NCBI GenBank assembly: GCA_029239785.1
Contig: JARBUG010000029.1
Coordinates: 1 to 47,382, forward strand
From: Symbiobacteriaceae bacterium
GTDB taxonomy: Bacteria > Bacillota > Sulfobacillia > Symbiobacteriales > Symbiobacteriaceae
DNA: 47,382 nt
Direction: 5' to 3'
Shown: piece by piece, positions 17,924 to 24,320 of the stretch
Layout: each line of letters begins with the position of its first letter
Numbering within the stretch: position 1 is the first letter of the stretch
Notes under the pieces: generated by a model
Seen by the model: only the letters and a program-made list of their open reading frames with translations
The model's database searches: none
Told to the model about the DNA's origin: nothing
Program-made: the position numbers and the translations under genes

Positions 17924-18940
17924 GTGACTTACTCAGGCATGTTCTTGCGCAGCTATATCGGCCAGCAGCCCGGACAGAACGCCGGTGGCTGGTCCGCTTC
18001 ACCGGATATCATTCTGTACGGCACCCAGCCGGCCAACGACCCGACGATCTTCACCAACTCTGCCAACTACAATACCGACTATGGCTCCACCGTCTACCTG
18101 AACCAGATCAACTATGTCTATGTCCGGGGCTTTAACAACACCACGGCGGCCGAGACGGCCCGCATCTGGCTCTATTACACCCGGAGCGACCTGGCGCTCT
18201 GGCCGTCCAACTGGTGGTCCAGCAACATTCAGATGCAGGGGGCGAATCTGAACTACACCACCATGGAGGCCAGCAGCAACCAGATTGGGGTGACCAACCC
18301 GCCCTTCCTCTGGACCCCCCCGACCCTGGGCGGCAACAACACGCACTACTGCGTGGTCGCCTTTGCCGAGAATCCGCCGCTCTCTTCGCCGCCGCAGTCG
18401 CCGGCGCCCACCGGCTATATGGGCACGACACAGGACCTGGCCAACTACATTCTCTCCACCCCGAACATGGCCTGGCGCAACACGATCGATGTCAGCCAGA
18501 ACACGCCGACCTGGCAGCAGGTGACCAACATTACCGGTCCCACCGAAGGCGGCCTCCTGCAAATCGGTATCCAGTGCACCAACATGCCGAACGACGCCTA
18601 CGTCTCCTTCAACGTGCCGGGTCCCGACGCCCAGAACACGATCAACGTGCCGAAGATGCAGATCAGCAACGGCAACCTGGCGCTCTCGCTGCCCGTGACG
18701 TGGCCCGCCGGGTTCTCGTCGAGCATTCAGATCTCCTACTGGCAGGGTTCCCAGACCCCGCAGAAGGGCGCCACGATCACCCCGACGCTCTGGATTCCCC
18801 AAACGCAGGTCTCCTACGAGCTGCAGGCTTCGACCCGGCATCGCCCCGTTCATGTCTTTGCCTTTGAGTCGCCGAAGATGCTGTATCTGGCGCCCACGAA
18901 GATGTACGTGATCGGCGCCGTCCCCTATCGCTTCTCGTAA
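17924..18940 (+). CDS. Hypothetical protein with a C-terminal domain shared with the next gene
   Basis: 338 aa, GTG start behind GGGAGGA. The N-terminal half (MTYSGMFLRSYIGQQPG, then YVYVRGFNNTTAAETARIWL) looks like a beta-sandwich and contains tryptophan/asparagine-rich stretches typical of binding modules. From about residue 190 it carries TPTWQQVTNITGPTEGG, NMPNDAYVSFNVPGPD, VTWPAG and YWQGSQTPQKGATI; the same set occurs in order in the 130-aa protein encoded immediately downstream. The last 30 residues differ from that neighbour. No signal peptide or membrane helix. The gene is late in the operon, so it may be a tip, decoration or stoichiometric subunit; the function is unknown. Confidence 0.75.
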   Translation: MTYSGMFLRSYIGQQPGQNAGGWSASPDIILYGTQPANDPTIFTNSANYNTDYGSTVYLNQINYVYVRGFNNTTAAETARIWLYYTRSDLALWPSNWWSSNIQMQGANLNYTTMEASSNQIGVTNPPFLWTPPTLGGNNTHYCVVAFAENPPLSSPPQSPAPTGYMGTTQDLANYILSTPNMAWRNTIDVSQNTPTWQQVTNITGPTEGGLLQIGIQCTNMPNDAYVSFNVPGPDAQNTINVPKMQISNGNLALSLPVTWPAGFSSSIQISYWQGSQTPQKGATITPTLWIPQTQVSYELQASTRHRPVHVFAFESPKMLYLAPTKMYVIGAVPYRFS

Positions 18941-18961
18941 CGCCGCAAGGAGGAACCACCG

Positions 18962-19354
18962 ATGAGTCTAGCCAGAGTCACAACGATCGAAGTGTCGGCG
19001 GCCACGCCGACCTGGCAGCAGGTCTATCCGGTGACGGGCATGCCCGACGGCGGCACGCTCTATATCGGCTTCCAGTGCCAGAACATGCCGACCGACGGGT
19101 TTGTCGCTTTCAGCGTGCCGGGGCCTGATCAGGCTGACAGCGTCAACATCCCCAAGACGCCGATCACTTCACCTTCGATGATGATCACGGTTCAGGTGAC
19201 CTGGCCCACGAATTACGCGACCAATGCCACGCTCGATTACTGGCAGGGGGCCACGGCACCGCCGGTTGGCGCCTCCATCAGCCCGGTGATCTTCGTGCCG
19301 GCGGGTGACGGTCAGATGGTGATGGTCAGCAAGACGACCTATCAGTTCAAGTAG
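18962..19354 (+). CDS. Small beta-domain protein, paralogue of the upstream C-terminal domain
   Basis: 130 aa, ATG with AAGGAGG nine bases upstream, one of the best ribosome binding sites in the window. It is essentially one copy of the domain seen in the C-terminal half of the 338-aa protein: TPTWQQVYPVTGMPDGG, NMPTDGFVAFSVPGPD, VTWPTN, YWQGATAPPVGASI. The strong site and small size suggest that it is made in excess, as repeated subunits often are. It is the last gene of the operon and is followed within 12 bases by a strong terminator. Function unknown; the pair probably arose by duplication. Confidence 0.75.
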   Translation: MSLARVTTIEVSAATPTWQQVYPVTGMPDGGTLYIGFQCQNMPTDGFVAFSVPGPDQADSVNIPKTPITSPSMMITVQVTWPTNYATNATLDYWQGATAPPVGASISPVIFVPAGDGQMVMVSKTTYQFK

Positions 19355-19365
19355 AGAGCGCGATG

Positions 19366-19393
19366 AAGGAGCCGGCGGGCAGCCGGCTCCTTT
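19366..19393 (+). terminator. Strong rho-independent terminator ending the cargo operon
   Basis: AAGGAGCCGGC (19366-19376) pairs perfectly with GCCGGCTCCTT (19382-19392) around the five-base loop GGGCA, followed by a short T-run. It lies 12 bases after the last operon gene and separates the operon from the recombinase gene. Confidence 0.88.
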
Positions 19394-19400
19394 GCGCGCC

Positions 19401-19427
19401 GGATCGATCTTACGATCGACCGCGGTC
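19401..19427. repeat. 27-bp direct repeat, copy 1, upstream of the recombinase
   Basis: A 27-base sequence that begins GGATCGATCTTACGATCG and ends in the perfect palindrome GACCGCGGTC. An identical copy lies at 19478-19504, 77 bases away. The pair sits between the operon terminator and the recombinase start, so binding sites for the recombinase or a regulator are plausible. Confidence 0.8.
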
Positions 19428-19477
19428 TGATTAGTTGCCTTTCGGAGGTACAGACACCTCCTGTCGGCGGCTCCGGC

Positions 19478-19504
19478 GGATCGATCTTACGATCGACCGC
19501 GGTC
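19478..19504. repeat. 27-bp direct repeat, copy 2, upstream of the recombinase
   Basis: Exact second copy of the sequence at 19401-19427, ending in GACCGCGGTC and lying 47 bases before the proposed recombinase start. Between the copies is a small inverted repeat, GGAGGT (19444-19449) with ACCTCC (19456-19461). The spacing of 77 bases is about seven helical turns. Confidence 0.8.
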
Positions 19505-19551
19505 CTGTCCCGCGCGTTGCCGTGCATACGCTACTGCCGGAGGTGGTCGGT

Positions 19552-21162
19552 GTGTTGCCGCCCGGCCAGCAGCGGGTGTCGCTGTCGATCGCGATCTACC
19601 TGCGGGTGTCGACCGAGGAGCAGGCGAAGACAGGGTACAGCCTGCCCGGGCAGCGGGAGGCCTGCCGCCGCAAGGCTGAAGCACTGGTGGCGGAGCACGG
19701 GGCGACGGGAGGGACGGGGCCGGTTGAGGTTGTCGAGTTCGTGGATGACTTCGGCGGGGACATCGCTGACCGGCCCGTGCTGGAGGAGCTGCGCGAGTTC
19801 GTCCGCCTGCGGCGCCCGGCATGGCTGGTCTGCATGGACCCCGACCGGTTCAGCCGTTCGCTCAAGCTCCAACTGATCGTCGCGGACGATATTGAGGCGC
19901 AGGGGACAAGGCTCTGCTTCGTCCAGCAGGATTACAACCCGGATGACCTGATGAGCCGGGCCTTCTTTCAGTTTCGCGGGCTGATGTCCGAGCTGGATAA
20001 GGCGAAGATCCTGGAGCGGACGACCCGCGGGAAGCGGGGCAAGATCAAGGCGGGGAGGCGCCCGAACGGGGCTGCGCCGTACGGCTACATCCACCAAAAA
20101 GAGACCGACGAACTGGTGATATACGAGCCGGAGGCGCAGTGGGTTCGGCGGATCTATGCCTGGGCCGCCCACGAGCAGATGGGTGTGCATGGGGCGGCCA
20201 AACGCCTGAACGAACTGGGCGTGCCGACGAAGCGGAACGGCGGCAGGTGGCACCGTTCGGTGGTCCGGGATCTGCTCAGGAACACGACCTACTACGGGGC
20301 GATGCGGTGCAATCGGAAGGATTTCCGGGGGCTGGGCGCGGTCCGGCGCCTGCCGCCGGGCAAGCGGAAGCCGCTGTCAGCCCGCCTTCGCCCGGAGTCG
20401 GAGTGGGTCACGGTGCCGGTGCCGGCGATTATCTCCCGGGAGCTGTGGGAACTGGCCCAGGCGGCCCTGGCGACAACGACCAGGCGCGGCGGACGCCGGG
20501 ACACCGGCCTGCTCAGCATGCTGGTCAGGTGCGGGGAGTGCGGCGGCCGCATGGTTTATGCCCGGCACGGGGGCGGGCGGCAGTACCTACGGTGCCAGCG
20601 GCGGTATGGGCGCCCGGGCGACGGCGGCCCGGGGGCGCCCAGGTGCGGGTGCCCGCACCTGCGGGCGGAGCAGGTTGAGGCGCAGGTCTGGGGCAGGTTG
20701 GTGGCATGGCTGACTGATCCGGAGCTGGTCGGCCAGTACCTGGAGGAAGAGGCGAGATTCCCGGGGCACGGGGAGGTGCTTTCCCGCCTGGAGCAGGAGC
20801 AGCGGGCGGTGCAGGCACGGCTGGAGGCCGAGCACGAGGTGCAGGCGGTGGTCGTCCGACGGCAGGCGCAGGGCCGGCTGGCCGAGGGAGCGGCCGACCG
20901 CTTGCTTCAGCAGAGCAACCGGGTGGTCGGCCAGTTGCAGGGGGAGTTGGCTGTGCTGGAGCAACGGGCGGCAGCGCTGCGGGCCGGGCAGGCCCGCAGC
21001 GCTGCTGCCGGTGCTGACCGGCTGGAAACGGCGGTGGTACGGACGAGAGAGCAGCTTGCCGCCCTGGGTCCCGAGGGGCGCCGGGCGTTGGCGGTCAGGG
21101 TCATACAGCATGTGGTCGCCGCGGGCGACGGAACGGCGACCGTGGTGCTGCAGGAGGTATAG
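19552..21162 (+). CDS. Large serine recombinase/integrase
   Basis: About 536 aa from GTG 19552, which follows GGAGG by eight bases; the frame is open back to 19435, but that would add a tail unlike the family. The resolvase domain starts at once with IAIYLRVSTEEQ, where Ser20 is the nucleophile, followed by the GYSLPGQREAC segment and the conserved DPDRFSRS motif. The recombinase domain follows (APYGYI, WVRRIYAW, WHRSVVRDLLRN-TTYYG), then a zinc ribbon with CGECGGRMVY and paired cysteines, and a C-terminal coiled coil from about residue 400 (LSRLEQEQRAVQARLEAEHE). This is the full layout of an integrase of the phiC31/Bxb1 class, which cuts attB and attP and rejoins them by subunit rotation. 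Its stop is 34 bases from the putative attR core, and it is the likely mover of the 19 kb element. Confidence 0.93.
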   Translation: MLPPGQQRVSLSIAIYLRVSTEEQAKTGYSLPGQREACRRKAEALVAEHGATGGTGPVEVVEFVDDFGGDIADRPVLEELREFVRLRRPAWLVCMDPDRFSRSLKLQLIVADDIEAQGTRLCFVQQDYNPDDLMSRAFFQFRGLMSELDKAKILERTTRGKRGKIKAGRRPNGAAPYGYIHQKETDELVIYEPEAQWVRRIYAWAAHEQMGVHGAAKRLNELGVPTKRNGGRWHRSVVRDLLRNTTYYGAMRCNRKDFRGLGAVRRLPPGKRKPLSARLRPESEWVTVPVPAIISRELWELAQAALATTTRRGGRRDTGLLSMLVRCGECGGRMVYARHGGGRQYLRCQRRYGRPGDGGPGAPRCGCPHLRAEQVEAQVWGRLVAWLTDPELVGQYLEEEARFPGHGEVLSRLEQEQRAVQARLEAEHEVQAVVVRRQAQGRLAEGAADRLLQQSNRVVGQLQGELAVLEQRAAALRAGQARSAAAGADRLETAVVRTREQLAALGPEGRRALAVRVIQHVVAAGDGTATVVLQEV

Positions 21163-21189
21163 CCGCCCCCTTGCCCGCCTATCACAGGC

Positions 21190-21591
21190 GTGATGCTCAA
21201 GAACATCACCTTCAAGACGCTGAAGGACCGTGACTGCCACGGCGACCTGAAGCGGGTCTGCGGTGACGTGCGCCACTGCACCGTGGAGATTCCCTTCCAC
21301 CTGTTCGTGGAGATTCCCGGCGCCCGGGACGGGGACATTTGCGAAGTCGAAGACGCGATCGTGGCCGGCGAGTTCGACAAGTTGATCGACAGGTGCGATG
21401 ACGGCACCTTCCAAAAGTTGCTGGAGAAAGTAGTCATCAAGCTGCGGGCGAAGGTTGTTCGGATGCGTCATCTGGACGTGCACGGGCATGACTGCACCCC
21501 GCCGGACCTGAAGTGCCCGGTTGACTCAAAGGTGCAGGAAGTACAGGGCCTGGACATTCCTGAGGAGAAGCATCACCACTCCGACTACTAG
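21190..21591 (+). pseudogene. 3' part of the interrupted SPOCS (DUF3794) domain gene
   Basis: 133 codons in frame from GTG 21190 (ATG follows at 21193), but there is no convincing ribosome binding site, and homology to the domain begins only within the att core. The sequence KNITFKTLKDRDCHGD, HCTVEIPFHLFVEIPGARDG and VVIKLRAKVV follows the SPOCS plan, in which a KNI strand is followed by a VxIPFxxFVxIPGA core. The tail is histidine- and cysteine-rich, ending HHHSDY. The missing N-terminal strand is at 2011-2081. It may still be translated from the element-provided GTG/ATG as a truncated protein, or be made whole if the element excises. Native function is unknown; SPOCS proteins occur in spore coats and spore-associated structures. 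Confidence 0.65.
21197..21209. other. Putative attR core of the serine-integrase element
   Basis: Exact second copy of TCAAGAACATCAC (first at 2069-2081), in the same codon phase of the SPOCS coding sequence. The left flank here, just after the recombinase stop, is element DNA; the right flank continues the SPOCS domain. Confidence 0.65.
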
Positions 21592-21605
21592 GCCACCGGC
21601 GACAA

Positions 21606-21643
21606 AGAGCCTGTATCCTTGGGTCTCCAAGGATACAGGCTCT
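21606..21643. terminator. Bidirectional terminator between convergent genes
   Basis: AGAGCCTGTATCCTTGG (21606-21622) pairs perfectly over 17 bases with 21627-21643 around the loop GTCT. It lies between the end of the + strand SPOCS remnant (21591) and the end of the - strand DUF4157 gene (21660). T residues after the + strand stem are few and AAA precedes it, so it can serve both directions. Confidence 0.88.
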
Positions 21644-21659
21644 CTTAGTTGATCGCGGC

Positions 21660-24296
21660 TTACTTCTTTGAAGACCCGCTCCGTTTGACGACCCTGCGCT
21701 TCTTTTTCGTGATTCCGGTCGGGCGGCCCTGCGCCTTGAGGTTGGTCAGGTATGATACCCGCGTTTTGGCGTCGGACAACTGTGCGCTGGCCAGCACCTC
21801 TTCGTTCTTGGAGGCCAGGTAGCGGCTCTGGAGGCCGGGCAGCTTCAGGCGGGAGATCGATTTGAGGGTGGTTACAACCTTACCGCCAATACCGGCCTGG
21901 CGACTGGACCGCCGTTGGCTGACTACCGCCTGCTGCTTGCCAGTGGCCTGTCGCGTTAGATTGGCGATGATCTGCTTCCAGTCGCGCGGGCTCAGCGTTT
22001 GGATCCGGTTTTCGAAGAGGACGAGTTCTTGCTGCAGCCGGTCCACTTCCTGCTGCTGCGTGGTGATGACCTGGTTTAGGGTCAATACCTCCTGCTCCAC
22101 CGGCTTCAGCCACTCGTGATAAGCCTTCGATGCCACGTCGTCGTAGGCCTGGTCCAGGTCGCCATCGTGGTTGCCGATTTTGTCGTAGACCAGACCGAAG
22201 TCCTGCTTCCACCGGTCTTTGAGGTCGGAGACGTTGACGGTCTGCTGGTTAATCGGGTCGCCGGGCAAGTCGATAAGTCGCCGGGCCACGGCCCGCACGG
22301 GGGAGATGAGTTCGTTGCCTTCCTGCACATCGTCGCCGGAGACCGCCCCGGCGGTATTCCATTCGTTCAGCGCCTTGAGCGAGGCCGCCTCGCCGTGGCT
22401 GCTGGCCCTGCTCGATCCATCGTTGCTGACGGGCGTGGGGAAGACGGCAAAGGATGAGAGTTGGTAGATCTCAACGTATTCCTGAATCATGCGATTGAGG
22501 AGGTCGGTCCATGCCGGAATCGTCCGCTGCTGTTGGTTCTGTTCCTCGCCCATGACCGTGTGCAAGAGCGCTGCACGGCGCTGGGCCCCTGCATCTTCCT
22601 GACGCTGTCCGGCCATTGACTGGTCAGATTCGAGGCGCTCACGCAGGGTCTTGAGGATCTTATCGAGCCGTTTTCCGCTGAAGAGTTTCGTCCAGACCAG
22701 CAGGTTGAGGCTCCAGGGGATGGTGTGCGACTGCTGGGTGCTGCCGAATCGGGTCGCCGGACGTTCGTCGGAGAGCGAGAGGCTGGTAACGGTCAGATCT
22801 CGGGCGAGGTAGGCCTGCGTGGCGCCCGACAGCTTGACGCCCACGACAAACCGGGTGTCCGGGTCGGCAGCGTTCTCCTTTTCGGCATCGAAGCCCTGGG
22901 CGACGATGTTCTCGTTGCCCACCGTTTTGGCTGTCGCCGGGACCGTCGCCGGCTGAAGGCTGATGTCGAACTTCATCTGTTCGCGCAGGAAGTTGAAGGC
23001 AGCCAGGCCGCCGGTGAGGATCTGGTCGACGTCATGGTTGGTCGGGGTGCGCAGGCGCCCGTAGAAGCGGGGATAGCGGTCCTTCAGCAGTTCGAGCCAG
23101 CGGACGAAGACGGCGTGCATGTCACGGTTGCTCATGCTGGCATGGACGTCAGCCATTTTCCGGGCCTTGACCAGCGCATTCTCGCCTTCCGTGTTGGTGA
23201 CAGTCATCGGCTGGAGGCCCAGTCTGTTTTCCACGTCGTCAATGACGAGGGCTGCATCTTCCTCGCCGTGGCCTTTGGGGTCCTTGTCGTTCCAGACCGC
23301 AAAGGATGCTTTCTGGTAGGTGCGGGCGTAGGCGGTGATGGCCCAGGACATCGACGATTGCCAGTAGGAGATGGGTTTGCGGAGGCCCTGTTGGTTCATC
23401 TCCTGGAGGGTTTTCATGAGGCGCGCCCGCAGCGCCGCGGCCTCGGTCTCCTGGTCATCGGCCCGGTCGCTTTGCGCCATGGCCCAGAGTTCGCCCAGGG
23501 CCGCTTTGTAGGATTTGCCCTTGAGCTTGCCTGCCCACTGGGCGGCCTTCCAGGACCAGGGCAGGGTGTGGGCGCCCTGCCGGTCCTTGTCGATCTTGCC
23601 TTCGGTCGTGGGCCGGTTCTCCAGCTTGGTGCGGGGGCGGTTTCCCTGGGGGATCTGAATCTGATCGACCTGGAGTTGGTCGGCTGCACACTGCTCCTCG
23701 TTGGCCGGGTTCTTGGCAGCGATGATCGCCTGGGCGGTGAAGGCGCCCTGGATGACGGGGTCGCCTGCCGCCCGGCCTCCGCCGCCCCCTGCCCGGGCCC
23801 GCTCGCCCCTGGCCGCGGCCCGGCCCAGTTGCCAGGCCTCCCGCTCCAGGGGCTCGCTCTGGTTGACCGGGTTGCCCTGCAGCGTCGCCTCGGGCGCGAC
23901 CCGGCCCTGCCGCTGCTGGACCACGTGGGCCAGCTCATGCCCCAGGAGTTCCTGGCCCGCGGGCGTGTGGGGCCGGAACTGGCCCGGGGCGAAGTGGACC
24001 TGGTCGCCCCGGGCGAAGGCCCGTGCGCCCAGCTCGGACGCCTCGGCGGAGCTAGGCCTGAGCGTAACCCCGGAGAAGTCGGTCTCAAAGGCGGATTCCA
24101 TGCGGGCCCAGAGCGGGGCGGGCACGCCGGCCGGCGGTGCGGAGGCGCCCGCCGGGGGCGCCGACCGGCCGGGCGCCGCCGGGGCCAGGGCGCCCAGGGC
24201 CAACCGGTTTGGCGAGACCAGCTCAGGCCCGGCCGGGGCGCCGGACCGGGCCTGCTTGGGCTGCGCAGCCTGTCTTTCTGTCGCCAGTTTCGCCAT
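21660..24296 (-). CDS. DUF4157 (eCIS core) protein, probable injected cargo, with a duplicated module
   Basis: 878 aa. A proline/alanine-rich leader (1-60) precedes the DUF4157 domain (about 60-135) with the zinc-protease motif HELAH at 120-124, FARGDQVHFAPGQF and the AHVVQQRQG end. This domain marks proteins linked to extracellular contractile injection systems, often cargo. Then come two related modules: at 241-350 (AHTLPWSW, GKSYKAALGEL, YQKASFAV, GHGEEDAAL) and 522-640 (SHTIPWSL, GKRLDKILKTL, YQLSSFAV, SHGEAASL). Their function is not recognised. Residues 735-765 form a coiled coil, and the C-terminus is strongly basic (KKKRRVVKRSGSSKK). The gene lies 24 bases after the AAA+ ATPase gene in the same direction and is probably co-transcribed. 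GGGGGA precedes the ATG. HELAH may serve in processing or be structural; the modules may be the toxic part. Confidence 0.8.
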   Translation of the reverse strand: MAKLATERQAAQPKQARSGAPAGPELVSPNRLALGALAPAAPGRSAPPAGASAPPAGVPAPLWARMESAFETDFSGVTLRPSSAEASELGARAFARGDQVHFAPGQFRPHTPAGQELLGHELAHVVQQRQGRVAPEATLQGNPVNQSEPLEREAWQLGRAAARGERARAGGGGGRAAGDPVIQGAFTAQAIIAAKNPANEEQCAADQLQVDQIQIPQGNRPRTKLENRPTTEGKIDKDRQGAHTLPWSWKAAQWAGKLKGKSYKAALGELWAMAQSDRADDQETEAAALRARLMKTLQEMNQQGLRKPISYWQSSMSWAITAYARTYQKASFAVWNDKDPKGHGEEDAALVIDDVENRLGLQPMTVTNTEGENALVKARKMADVHASMSNRDMHAVFVRWLELLKDRYPRFYGRLRTPTNHDVDQILTGGLAAFNFLREQMKFDISLQPATVPATAKTVGNENIVAQGFDAEKENAADPDTRFVVGVKLSGATQAYLARDLTVTSLSLSDERPATRFGSTQQSHTIPWSLNLLVWTKLFSGKRLDKILKTLRERLESDQSMAGQRQEDAGAQRRAALLHTVMGEEQNQQQRTIPAWTDLLNRMIQEYVEIYQLSSFAVFPTPVSNDGSSRASSHGEAASLKALNEWNTAGAVSGDDVQEGNELISPVRAVARRLIDLPGDPINQQTVNVSDLKDRWKQDFGLVYDKIGNHDGDLDQAYDDVASKAYHEWLKPVEQEVLTLNQVITTQQQEVDRLQQELVLFENRIQTLSPRDWKQIIANLTRQATGKQQAVVSQRRSSRQAGIGGKVVTTLKSISRLKLPGLQSRYLASKNEEVLASAQLSDAKTRVSYLTNLKAQGRPTGITKKKRRVVKRSGSSKK

Positions 24297-24320
24297 GTGT
24301 CGATCCCCCTCGGTTGATTG

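Larger units (their letters stand above)
2069..21209. mobile_element. Integrated element of about 19.1 kb with large serine recombinase and cargo operon
   Basis: Boundaries are the 13-base direct repeats at 2069-2081 and 21197-21209. Joining the left flank to the right flank at this core gives NGRLIKNIT followed by FKTLKDRDCHGD in one frame, that is, an uninterrupted SPOCS-domain sequence. The recombinase gene (19552-21162) sits at the right end next to its att site, the usual arrangement. Inside are two terminators, the nuclease/DUF6603/propeller operon (2343-19354) and two 27-base direct repeats in front of the recombinase. No capsid, conjugation or replication genes are seen, so the element is probably a non-replicative island or a developmentally excised intervening element. 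Boundaries are inferred from one copy only. Confidence 0.65.

Noticed and set aside
3716..19354. The cargo operon as a Tc (toxin complex) or Rhs/YD-repeat toxin locus.
   Set aside because: No YD repeats, no RHS core and no TcA-type pore motifs were found in the large proteins.
19435..19551. An upstream start (TTG 19435) for the serine recombinase.
   Set aside because: It would code for residues through the 27-bp repeat with no family resemblance; GTG 19552 places the catalytic Ser at about residue 20, as usual.
22725..24317. 530-codon + strand open frame opposite the DUF4157 gene.
   Set aside because: The - strand frame contains HELAH and the duplicated modules; the + strand frame is low-complexity and has no ribosome site.
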